NCBI GenBank assembly: GCA_029547025.1
Contig: JAKPQA010000194.1
Location: 1-58,596 of the forward strand
DNA: 58,596 nt
DNA from: Armatimonadota bacterium
GTDB taxonomy: Bacteria; Armatimonadota; Zipacnadia; UBA1398; JAKPQA01
Reading direction: 5' to 3'
A program made the position numbers and the translations under genes. Below are positions 51,282 to 58,596 of this stretch, piece after piece. A model generated the notes under the pieces. That model had not been told where the DNA came from. It saw only the letters and a list, made by a program, of their open reading frames with translations, and ran no database searches. Position 1 is the first letter of the stretch, and each line of letters opens with the position of its first letter.

Positions 51282-52706
51282 GTGAGTGTCTTGAGGTGCG
51301 TACTGGCGGCAGCGCTGGCCGCCTGTGTGGTCGGCGCGGCCCCGTGTGGGGCGAATGGTGAGGCACCACCCGGGGCGGCGTCCCAGCCTTCGGGTACTGA
51401 GGCGGTCGTTCGCGCCTGCTACGCCAAGGCGGCCGTGGCGCTCTCCTCGGGGAAAGCTGACGAGTTCGCCCGGTTCCTGGCCGCCGACTACATCGGGCCG
51501 GGAGGGGCGACTCGGCAAGCGTTGCAGGAGGAGCTCGCGGCGCTGTTGGCGAGGCTTGTGGAGCCCGAAGCGGTGTTCACGGTGGAGAGCGTGCTCGCGA
51601 CGGAGCAGGACGCGCTCGCGGTGGTGCGGCTCGTGCTGACGGGTTTTGACACGACGCTGGCGCTGCCTGTCGAACGGGTGTGGCATGAGCTGCACCGTTG
51701 GCAGCCCATCGATGGGGGATGGACCCTCGTGCGGGCGTCTGCTCTGGCCGGTTCGCCGGTGTCCGGGGCTCAGGGAGCCGTGTACTCGGACGCCTCGACC
51801 GGGATGCGCGTTCCCGTGCCACCTGGATGGACCGCGTTCCCGTGTGCGCTGACTGCGGGTAGTCAGGTGACACTGGTCTCTCCCGACCTCGCCGTCGACT
51901 TTGACGTCATGGCGACGAAGTTGCCGCAAGAGATGGAGCCTGGCTACGTGGCACTGATCGGTGCCCGAGCCATGCGCGAGGCCATCCCCGGCTATGAGCT
52001 TCAGGACATGGCCCAGACCCAGCTGGGTCAGTGGCCAGCCGTGCGGACGCGATCCGTCTACACACGGGGGGGCCGCATGGTGCAGGCCGACGGTCTACTG
52101 GCCGTTCACGGCCGCCAGCTCTATAGCGTCGGCGTGGCGACTTGCCCGGCGGAGCGGGCTCGTGACTATCGGGCTCAGACCGACCAGGCGACGGCGGCGA
52201 TCCAGTGGGGTACGCCCCGCACCGGACCACTGCCGGATCCGCGCGGCCTCATCAACGATGTCCGGTTCTCGCACGAGGGGCTGGGGCTCAGCGTTCCGAT
52301 CCCCGAGGGCTGGAAGGCGGCTGCCGGCCCGTTCTGGTCGGCCGAGGTGGTCTTCGAGGGGTACGAGGGTCAGGCACGCATCGTGCTCGGGTGCCGTGAG
52401 CGCTCCGGCGCCGCTACGGCGGAGGACGTGCTCAACGAGCTCGACGACGCCGTGCGGCGTCAGGCGTCTGCGTTCCGTCAACTGTCGGTCGAGGACACAA
52501 GCTTGGGCGAGATCTCCGCTGTACAGAGCCTGGGTGAGTTCACGGTGGGGGACACATCGCGCAAGCGAATCCTGACGTGCGCCGTTACCGGGGACGTGCA
52601 GGTGTTTGTGGCCTGCGACGCCGCTCCGGCGAAGGCGTTTGATCGGATCGAGCCGGCGTTCCGCGAGCTGCTCAAGCGCGTGCAGCTGAAGGCGCAGGCG
52701 GAGTGA
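51282..52706 (+). CDS. Exported protein with NTF2-like and tandem PsbP/DcrB-like domains
   Basis: About 474 residues, function unknown. The N-terminus (LRCVLAAALAACVVGAAPC) is a signal peptide; LAAC may be a lipobox. Residues about 45-140 resemble an NTF2/SnoaL-like domain (AVVRACYAKAAVALSSGKAD...). Two later segments, STGMRVPVPPGWTAFPCAL and EGLGLSVPIPEGWKAAAGPF, begin similar beta-rich domains of the PsbP/DcrB type, so the C-terminal two-thirds is probably a duplication. The start is unsure: GTG 51282 or TTG 51291, both near GGGAG. A repeat element lies downstream. Confidence 0.65.
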   Translation: MSVLRCVLAAALAACVVGAAPCGANGEAPPGAASQPSGTEAVVRACYAKAAVALSSGKADEFARFLAADYIGPGGATRQALQEELAALLARLVEPEAVFTVESVLATEQDALAVVRLVLTGFDTTLALPVERVWHELHRWQPIDGGWTLVRASALAGSPVSGAQGAVYSDASTGMRVPVPPGWTAFPCALTAGSQVTLVSPDLAVDFDVMATKLPQEMEPGYVALIGARAMREAIPGYELQDMAQTQLGQWPAVRTRSVYTRGGRMVQADGLLAVHGRQLYSVGVATCPAERARDYRAQTDQATAAIQWGTPRTGPLPDPRGLINDVRFSHEGLGLSVPIPEGWKAAAGPFWSAEVVFEGYEGQARIVLGCRERSGAATAEDVLNELDDAVRRQASAFRQLSVEDTSLGEISAVQSLGEFTVGDTSRKRILTCAVTGDVQVFVACDAAPAKAFDRIEPAFRELLKRVQLKAQAE

Positions 52707-52730
52707 CCGTGGGGCGCGGGTAGCACACGT

Positions 52731-52865
52731 CGGGGTTGCGGAGGGGTGCCATGGGGCGAACCACGCGGGTTCCCAGCGTGGTGGGCCCCCAACGCGCCCG
52801 AAGTTGCCCGTGTGGGCCTGCGGCCGACCGGGTCCTCCGACAGGCTCAGGGCAGGGGCCCCGCGC
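52731..52865 (+). repeat. Dispersed GC-rich repeat, copy B
   Basis: Located between convergent genes. The core GGTTGCGGAGGGGTGCCA (52734-52751) is followed by a hairpin ACCACGC/GCGTGGT (52760-52782). From 52775 about 28 bases (starting CAGCGTGGTGGGCCCCCAAC) are identical to copy C at about 58370. The inverted third module (52827-52860) matches 6902-6936. The palindromic hairpin suggests a REP-like or terminator role. Confidence 0.65.
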
Positions 52866-52915
52866 CGGCGCTCGCCATGGCAGATGGCTCGGTCTCCGTC
52901 GCACTGAACCGGTCA

Positions 52916-53863
52916 TCAGTCGGGCAGCGTGATGCCGCGCTCCGCCAGGAAGGTCGCGACCTCGGCGAGGGTCGGAATGCCCCGTCTTCCGCCGAGGCGG
53001 GTGCACTTGATCGCCGAGACAGCGGTGGCGAACTGGGCCGCCAGACGGGGCTCCCAGGCGCGCAGGAGCGCCACCGCGTAGGCACCGTGGAACACGTCGC
53101 CCGCGCCGGTGGTGTCGGCGACCGGAACCGTGAAGGCCGGGGTATGGAAGTCACCTTCGGCTGTGATGGTGGTGCTTCCGTTGGCCCCGTCGGTCTCCAC
53201 AACGAGACGCGGGCCCAGAGCCAGCGCCTGGCGGCCGGCCCGGCGCACGTCGGGCTCACCTGTCAGGCAGCGCAGGAAGCCTGAGCCGCTGATGAGCACG
53301 TCGGTCAGACCGAGCAGTTCCAGCAAGTCGGGCGCCACAGGCCCGGGGCTGCTGGTCCGCGAGCAGTCGATGCACACCGTCCTCCCCGCCTCACGCATCC
53401 ACCGGGCGGCCTGCAGCGCCGCCGCGCGGTTGAACTCGTCGAGGTGCAGGATCTGGGCCGAGGTGATGTAGTCGCGGTCGAGAGCCTCGGGCTGCACGTC
53501 GTACCGCGCAAACCCGGTGAGCGGGGAAAAGATCCGCTCACCTGTGGCTTCGTCGACGTAGACGATCATCACGTTGGGCTCGGGGCCGGGGCGGACGACG
53601 AGCCGGCTCAGATCGACGCCGCACTCGACGAAGGACCGCAGCTTCATCTGCGCCGAGAGGTCATCGCCCGCCGTGCCGATGAAGCCCACGCTGGCCCCCA
53701 GCCGGGCCGCGGCGCAGCACGCGGTGCCGACCATCCCGCCGCCGTCGAGGCCAAAGGATGTGACCCAGGCTGGATCGTCCCATGTGGCCATCCGCGGCAC
53801 GCGGAGAAGCACATCGAGGGTTGCCAGACCCAAGCCGACGATATCGGGAGGCGCCGAGCTCAC
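52916..53863 (-). CDS. PfkB-family carbohydrate kinase
   Basis: A 315-residue ribokinase-family (PfkB) sugar kinase. Signature 1 lies near FGLDGGGMVGTACCAAARLG, and signature 2 is DTTGAGDVFHGAYAVALL near residue 250, where Asp of GAGD is the catalytic base. Length is normal. The GTG start is 4 bases after the stop of the isomerase-like gene, so it is the last gene of a three-gene operon. The specific sugar cannot be read from sequence; with an aldose-ketose isomerase upstream, a ketose product such as L-fuculose or a related sugar is plausible. Confidence 0.88.
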   Translation of the reverse strand: MSSAPPDIVGLGLATLDVLLRVPRMATWDDPAWVTSFGLDGGGMVGTACCAAARLGASVGFIGTAGDDLSAQMKLRSFVECGVDLSRLVVRPGPEPNVMIVYVDEATGERIFSPLTGFARYDVQPEALDRDYITSAQILHLDEFNRAAALQAARWMREAGRTVCIDCSRTSSPGPVAPDLLELLGLTDVLISGSGFLRCLTGEPDVRRAGRQALALGPRLVVETDGANGSTTITAEGDFHTPAFTVPVADTTGAGDVFHGAYAVALLRAWEPRLAAQFATAVSAIKCTRLGGRRGIPTLAEVATFLAERGITLPD

Positions 53864-53867
53864 GGCC

Positions 53868-55313
53868 TCAGCCGACCCGTACCGGCCTGATGCCCAGGAA
53901 CTTGCAGGCGAGCATCAGGGCCTGGACATGATCGCCATGGGCCATGCTGGCATGGTGGATGAAACCCTCCTCGACCAGCACGCGGTAGAGCCGGTCGTGA
54001 TCGGGCACGCGTACCCACGCCCAAGTGCCGGCGAGCGTCTCGTCCGACGGGACGATCTCGCCCGCGGCGATCAGCATCTTCCACTCGCCCTCGTACTCCA
54101 CCAGCCGGCAGATGGTGACCGGCCCGGGCTTGAGCTGGAACTGGGCCAGTCCGGCCATGTGGTCTCCCGGCTCGACTGGGAGCTCGCCGGTCATGTTGGC
54201 ACGCGAGCGGAGCGCTCGCTCGCCAGGTGTGCGCGCGAGGCATGGCGGCGCATTGCCGCAGTGCCACGCCAGCAGGCAGTTGGGATCCTCGCGGTGGCGG
54301 ATGGTCCAGTCGATGAAATGGGGCACGGTCTCGCCCATGGCGGCCAGATCGCTAACGAGCATCGACACGGCGCCGAGCACATCGGTCTCGCATGCTGTCA
54401 GAAGATGCTGTTGCGTGAGGCGGCCATAGATGGCGCACAGCGAGATGCCGAGCGTGCGGAAGACCGTGGGCCAGCACTGCACGCCCATGGCGACGATCCG
54501 GTTTTCCTCGGCGAAGGCCAGTAGCGCCGTCTCGAGCTTGGCGGCCTTCAGCAGGTAGTCGTCGGCCACGGTGATGTGAGGGATCGTCTGCCGGATATCC
54601 GCGATCACAGCCCGTACCTTTGGGTCGTCGTCGGCCATGGCCTTGGCGTCATCGACAATGTCCTCGAGGTTGACCGGGACCACCGTCTGACCGAACTTGC
54701 GGGCCATGGCGATCTCGTCGTAGGCGACCGTCTCGAATGCGGCCGGGCGCGTGCCCACGTGGCCAATGCGGGCGTTCCGCAGGCCCTTGGCCACCGCCAC
54801 GGCGCGCGCGAACGCGTCGAGATCGGCCGCGAGTTCGGGCTCGGTGGGAAAGTAGAGGCCGGCGTAGTGGAAGGCGATGCGCCGCCGCAGCAGGCCCGCC
54901 GCGATGGACAGCGTGCCGCAGTACGAGTCTGAGACTCTCTCGAGTGAGGCGCTCGGAGGCGCCGGCGGCTCCTTGGTGGCCAGCAGGAGTGTCGGCACCT
55001 GCAGGAGCTCGGCCACCTTGCACGCCGACCGCTCATCGCCAAAGTCGGTCGGGCAGATGACCAGGCCGTCGATCTTCTGTTGGGCGAAATACCCGGCTAC
55101 GGCCTCGGCCTGATCGAGCGTCTGGACGGCGCCGTAGGGTGTGATCCCGGCTCCCGCGTCTGCTCGGCCATCGGTCGATGGCGATGGCACCACGACCTCA
55201 ACGCCACGCGTGGCCGCCATGACCGCCAGGGTCTCATCCCTCATCTGCTGGGTCCACGGCGTCCACGTAAAGCGGAACGATGGCACGAGGCCCAGTCTCA
55301 CGTTCGTCGGCAT
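53868..55313 (-). CDS. L-fucose/L-arabinose isomerase-like protein
   Basis: A 481-residue member of the FucI/AraA-fold group. The N-terminal domain has LGLVPSFRFTWTPWTQQM, LVICPTDFGDERSACKVAEL and a linker typical of the family. The C-terminal half contains IVAMGVQCWPTVF, ACETDVLGAVSMLVSDLAA and a final HHASMAHGDHVQALM, where Glu, Asp and His would bind the metal, by analogy with FucI. ATG 55313 has GAGG 8 bases upstream; the 42 earlier codons overlap the ThuA gene and are not used. It lies 10 bases after the ThuA-like stop and 4 bases before the PfkB gene. Confidence 0.8.
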   Translation of the reverse strand: MPTNVRLGLVPSFRFTWTPWTQQMRDETLAVMAATRGVEVVVPSPSTDGRADAGAGITPYGAVQTLDQAEAVAGYFAQQKIDGLVICPTDFGDERSACKVAELLQVPTLLLATKEPPAPPSASLERVSDSYCGTLSIAAGLLRRRIAFHYAGLYFPTEPELAADLDAFARAVAVAKGLRNARIGHVGTRPAAFETVAYDEIAMARKFGQTVVPVNLEDIVDDAKAMADDDPKVRAVIADIRQTIPHITVADDYLLKAAKLETALLAFAEENRIVAMGVQCWPTVFRTLGISLCAIYGRLTQQHLLTACETDVLGAVSMLVSDLAAMGETVPHFIDWTIRHREDPNCLLAWHCGNAPPCLARTPGERALRSRANMTGELPVEPGDHMAGLAQFQLKPGPVTICRLVEYEGEWKMLIAAGEIVPSDETLAGTWAWVRVPDHDRLYRVLVEEGFIHHASMAHGDHVQALMLACKFLGIRPVRVG

Positions 55314-55323
55314 TGCGCTTGCC

Positions 55324-56343
55324 TCACATTCCGTTCGCGAAGTCAGTGGGGACGAGCCGGTGGTCGCGCGGCCGCACGCCGCGCTTGTGGCCACCCAAAC
55401 CGATGGGCGTCGGCTCGTAGCGGCCGACCAGCGCCACATCCGCGCGAGTCGGGATCTGCTCCTCGAGCCCGACCGCCCAGTAGACGGCGTTCACCAGGAG
55501 CCGGCGGAACCCCTCGCTGACCAGGTCGCCGGCATGCCCCATGGTCGTGGTGAACACACGGCTCGGCTTCCCCTGGGTACCGGTGTAGGTCTTCGTCCAC
55601 GCCACGGGCACCAGCTGTCTGTCCGGGTTGGGTGGATCGGCCGGGTCCATACCCGTGAGCACCTGGCCCATGATGACCGGCTCGCTGTCGCCAGTGAGTG
55701 TGGTGATCTGGTAGACGTCCGAAGGCCCCCAGATGTCCTCACAGCCCCGCACGATAGGATGGCCCTCCATCCCGGGCGCTACGAGGCCGCGCGTGCTCTC
55801 CTTCTGGTGGACGCCGTAGTGGTTGACCCAGGTCTCGCCGAGCACCTGACGGCCGTAGCCGCCGTCGAAGTCGCCCGTGGCTCGGAAGCTCCAGCAGGCG
55901 TAAGGGCTGTCGAGGTGCTTGGTGTAGTTGAATGGGTGTGTTGCGGTGCGTAGCGCGATGATGGGCCGGCCCGAGTTCGTGTAGTCGATGATGTGCCTCA
56001 TCTGCTCGTCCGGAAGCTCGCGGAATCGCGTGAACAGCACCATCAGGTCGGCGGAGTCCAGTGCCTCCAGCCCCGGGATGTGGTCGACGACCGTGGGGTC
56101 GATCTCACCCGTCTCCGGGGTCACGGCGAACAGCACGGTGCATCGGAAACCGTGCCGAGCGGCCAGGATTCGAGCGAGCTGGGGCATCGACTCCTCCGAA
56201 CGGTACTCCTCGTCGCCGGTGATGAGAACGACATGCCTGCCCTCTCCGGGCCCCTGGAAGCCGTCGAAAGTCACCCAGGGCTCGTCGGCACCCCAGGCGA
56301 CGACTGAACTCAGGATCGCCACGGCGATCAGCTCCTTGTGCAC
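55324..56343 (-). CDS. Exported ThuA-like protein
   Basis: A 339-residue ThuA-domain protein (glutamine-amidotransferase-like fold, often tied to sugar use). The N-terminus VHKELIAVAILSSVVAWGAD is a signal peptide. ThuA landmarks: HVVLITGDEEYRSEESMPQL, ADLMVLFTRFRELPDEQM, and TTTMGHAGDLVSEGFRRLLV near the C-terminus. GTG 56343 has GAGGTG 6 bases upstream; the longer ORF to 56547 adds unlike sequence. It is the first gene of the sugar operon and divergent from the antiporter, about 136 bases away. Confidence 0.82.
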   Translation of the reverse strand: MHKELIAVAILSSVVAWGADEPWVTFDGFQGPGEGRHVVLITGDEEYRSEESMPQLARILAARHGFRCTVLFAVTPETGEIDPTVVDHIPGLEALDSADLMVLFTRFRELPDEQMRHIIDYTNSGRPIIALRTATHPFNYTKHLDSPYACWSFRATGDFDGGYGRQVLGETWVNHYGVHQKESTRGLVAPGMEGHPIVRGCEDIWGPSDVYQITTLTGDSEPVIMGQVLTGMDPADPPNPDRQLVPVAWTKTYTGTQGKPSRVFTTTMGHAGDLVSEGFRRLLVNAVYWAVGLEEQIPTRADVALVGRYEPTPIGLGGHKRGVRPRDHRLVPTDFANGM

Positions 56344-56479
56344 CGCGATCACCTCACGCGGCCCCACCATGCAGCATGACCTTGCGGGGACCGCCTGTTC
56401 CGGAGTTACGTTGCGGCGACCTGCCCGTGCTGGCGAGGATAACGGGCGCAGGTTCCGGAATCGCTGGCGGGGGTGGGTC

Positions 56480-58207
56480 ATGGTTCTCCCCATGCTCACG
56501 AACGTCGTGTCGGTGATCGGTCTGGCCATTCTGGTCGTCTGCATCACACAACGGCTGCGCGCGCCGTCGATCGTCGGGTATCTGCTTACTGGAGTTCTGG
56601 TCGGCTCAGGCGGGTTGGGGATAGTTCAGTCGCACAAGGACGTCGAGTTCCTGGCCGAGATGGGCGTGGTTGCGCTCCTCTTCACCATCGGCCTCGAGTT
56701 CTCGGTGGCCCGCCTGTGGGAGATGCGACGGTCCCTGCTGATCTCGGGCGGGGCCCAGGTGGCTCTGACCGCTGCCGGGGTGGCGCTTATCGTCTGGCGC
56801 CTGGGTATGGGGCCCCGGTCGGCTCTCTTCGTGGGGTTCGCCGTGGCGCTCAGCAGCACCGCGGTGGTCTTGTCGCTCCTCGAGCGGCGAGCCGAAGTTC
56901 ACACGCCACACGGCCGCGTTATCCTCGGCGCGCTGCTGTTTCAGGATGTGGCCGTGGTGCCCATGATGCTGGCCGTGCCGCTCTTGGCCGGCCAGCGCGA
57001 TGAGGCATCGCCAGCCCTTCTGCCCCTGCTGGCCAAGGGATTGGCGGTGCTGGCGCTGTTCATCATCGCCGGCCGCTGGTTCGTGCCTCCGCTGCTCTAC
57101 CGGGTCGCACGCTCGCGCGAGCGCGAGCTCTTCATGCTCACCGTGATCTTCCTGGCCCTCGGTGTCGCTTGGCTGACATCGCAGGCCGGGTTGTCGTTGG
57201 CTCTTGGCGCATTTCTGGCCGGGCTCATCGTCTCAGAGTCGGAGTACAGTCAGAGGGCGCTGGGCAGCATCATGCCGCTGCGCGACGTCTTCACCAGCTT
57301 CTTTTTCATCTCCGTGGGCATGTTGCTCGATGTGTCCGTGATCCTCCAGTACCCGTGGCTTGTGCTGGGGCTGACTGTTGGAGTCATCGGGCTCAAGTCG
57401 GCCCTGGCGGGCGTCGGCGTGGCCCTGCTTGGGTTGCCTCTCCGCACTCTCATCCTCAGTGGCATGGCTCTCGCGCAGATCGGCGAGTTCTCCTTCGTGC
57501 TCTACAGTGCCGGCATGGCGTATGGGCTCCTCGACGAGGTCCAGGGGGCCATCTTCCTCGCGGTGGCTGTCGGCACTCTGGTGTTGACTCCCGCGTGCAT
57601 ATCGGTAGCACCCTGGGTGGCCTCGCTGGCCCAGCGGCTGCCCCTGCCGGCCCGCTGGCAGGGCGTGCATGCCCCCGAGTACGATGGTCCCCCCGGGGCC
57701 CTCTCGGACCACTTGGTCATCATCGGGTTCGGCTTCAACGGCGCGCATCTGGCTCAGGTCGCGCAGGAGGCGGGTATCGCCTACGTTGTCCTCGAGATGA
57801 ACCCGGACACCGTGCGGCGTGAACGCCAGCGCGGCCTTCCCATCACACTGGGGGATGCCACCCAGGAGGCGACGCTGCGGCACCTCCACATCGAGAGGGC
57901 TCGCATGGTGGTCGTGGCCATCTCGGACGCCGCGGCCAGTCGGCGCGCTACCGAGCTGGCCCGCCGCCTGAGCCCGGGCTGCCGCCTCGTTGTCCGCACC
58001 CGGTTCCTGGGGGATGTGGACACATTGAAGCAGCTCGGGGCCGACGAGGTGATCCCCGCCGAGTTCGAGACCGCCGTCGCCATCTTTCGCCGCGTGCTCG
58101 AGTGCTACTGCGTGCCGGAGGAGCGCATTACGAGCCTGGTTGCGCAGATCCGGGCCGACAACTACCACCTGCTGCGCTCGGACCAGCCCTTGGCGCCTCC
58201 GCGGTAG
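56480..58207 (+). CDS. Monovalent cation:proton antiporter, CPA2 family, with RCK domain
   Basis: A 575-residue KefB/KefC-like transporter that exchanges K+ or Na+ for protons across the inner membrane. Residues 1-390 have about 12 hydrophobic segments, with LFTIGLEFSV and FVGFAVALSSTAVVLSLLE typical of CPA2. From about 409 an NAD-binding TrkA-N/RCK domain begins (HLVIIGFGFNGAHLAQVAQE, GxGxxG present) and continues to about 540. ATG 56480 follows GGGGGTGGG; ATG 56492 is an alternative. It is monocistronic, with repeats and a terminator downstream. Confidence 0.9.
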   Translation: MVLPMLTNVVSVIGLAILVVCITQRLRAPSIVGYLLTGVLVGSGGLGIVQSHKDVEFLAEMGVVALLFTIGLEFSVARLWEMRRSLLISGGAQVALTAAGVALIVWRLGMGPRSALFVGFAVALSSTAVVLSLLERRAEVHTPHGRVILGALLFQDVAVVPMMLAVPLLAGQRDEASPALLPLLAKGLAVLALFIIAGRWFVPPLLYRVARSRERELFMLTVIFLALGVAWLTSQAGLSLALGAFLAGLIVSESEYSQRALGSIMPLRDVFTSFFFISVGMLLDVSVILQYPWLVLGLTVGVIGLKSALAGVGVALLGLPLRTLILSGMALAQIGEFSFVLYSAGMAYGLLDEVQGAIFLAVAVGTLVLTPACISVAPWVASLAQRLPLPARWQGVHAPEYDGPPGALSDHLVIIGFGFNGAHLAQVAQEAGIAYVVLEMNPDTVRRERQRGLPITLGDATQEATLRHLHIERARMVVVAISDAAASRRATELARRLSPGCRLVVRTRFLGDVDTLKQLGADEVIPAEFETAVAIFRRVLECYCVPEERITSLVAQIRADNYHLLRSDQPLAPPR

Positions 58208-58268
58208 CTGCCCCGGGCCCCTGCGAGGCCATTGTCGGCGACTCAGAGCTCGAGCAGCCCCTGGGCCC

Positions 58269-58380
58269 GGTTGGGGAGGGGCGCCATGGGCATTGGCGGT
58301 AACTGAGGGCTCCCGTGGCCCATCAGCCTGGTTGCGGAGGGGCGCCATGGGGGGAACCACGCGTCTCCCAGCGTGGTGGG
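58269..58380 (+). repeat. Dispersed GC-rich repeat, copy C, with a second degenerate core
   Basis: The core GGTTGCGGAGGGGCGCCA at 58330-58347, and a degenerate copy GGTTGGGGAGGGGCGCCA at 58269-58286, are followed by the hairpin ACCACGC/GCGTGGT (58356-58377) and the sequence identical to copy B. The 389-base tail of the window (58208-58596) holds no supported gene. Confidence 0.65.
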
Positions 58381-58402
58381 CCCCCAACGCGCCCGATCTG
58401 GA

Positions 58403-58436
58403 GGCCGGGATGCGGCAGGAAGCCGCATCCCGGGCC
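58403..58436 (+). terminator. Strong terminator hairpin near window end
   Basis: GGCCGGGATGCGGC (58403-58416) pairs with GCCGCATCCCGGGCC (58422-58436) with one bulged G, around the loop AGGAA, and is followed by GCTTTGTCGTC. It lies about 195 bases after the antiporter stop, beyond the repeat. It may serve that gene or an unseen neighbour. Confidence 0.7.
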
Positions 58437-58596
58437 GCTTTGTCGTCGTCCGGCCGACTGGGCCGGTCAGGGGCCCCGCGCCCTCTGGGCGCACCCCTGT
58501 GCGGCCCCTCCGAAAGACCAGGCGGGCGGTCCGCGCGACCTTCGCGAGACCCAGCTGGTCGGCCCCAGGCCGGCCGTACCGGTCGGCTGTGAGGTG

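Noticed and set aside
55988-56479. N-terminal extension of the antiporter to 55988
   Set aside because: That stretch is antisense to the ThuA-like gene and is not membrane-like; the transporter starts at 56480.

Overview
This is a 58.6 kb window of GC-rich chromosome. It looks like a motile, outer-membrane-bearing bacterium, most likely from Armatimonadota or a nearby PVC/FCB-type lineage. The reasons are a TamB-like protein (implying a diderm envelope), a prepilin of the H-X9-DG class whose N-terminus has the [11 protein letters not shown] signature common in Armatimonadota, several URO-D-fold proteins, a secreted right-handed beta-helix protein and a ThuA protein. The placement is an inference from family resemblance; there is no rRNA or universal marker here.

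Layout. 1-5010: glycine cleavage operon gcvT (cut by the window edge), gcvH, gcvPA, gcvPB and a LipM-type octanoyltransferase. 5269-6813: a stand-alone receiver protein, a strong terminator and a GHMP sugar kinase. 7013-12181 (minus strand): amidohydrolase and DegT aminotransferase, then a run of SLH protein, UPF0173 hydrolase, URO-D-like protein and an unlisted 56-residue ORF. 12596-22754: prepilin, a 1.9k-residue TamB-like protein, a secreted esterase and a lipoprotein.

22784-45106 is the core of the window, a flagellar filament locus. Minus strand: fliD (1,888 aa, several times normal size) then fliS. Plus strand: giant flagellin 1 (1,161 aa), flaG, three tandem paralogous SAM methyltransferases, giant flagellin 2 (1,150 aa) and giant flagellin 3 (1,146 aa). 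Each flagellin contains a duplicated ~300-residue module between normal D0/D1 ends. All three flagellin genes carry, 48-50 nt before the start codon, a short hairpin exposing GGA, followed by an SD that also contains A-N-GGA. This two-site layout is the one used for CsrA control of flagellin translation in Bacillus. FliD is built of about six IN-like repeats and has a lectin-like jelly-roll inserted in it. A giant filament, a giant cap, a dedicated methyltransferase triplet and a shared translational switch together make the most interesting candidate system here.

45223-58596: secreted beta-helix protein, a second URO-D-like protein, RecJ, a secreted protein with NTF2/PsbP-like domains, a three-gene sugar operon (ThuA-like, fucose-isomerase-like, PfkB kinase) and a CPA2 antiporter with an RCK domain. 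A dispersed GC-rich repeat family sits at gene 3' ends near 6.9, 52.8 and 58.4 kb. I saw no tRNA, rRNA, CRISPR array, transposase or phage genes, but no covariance search was possible.
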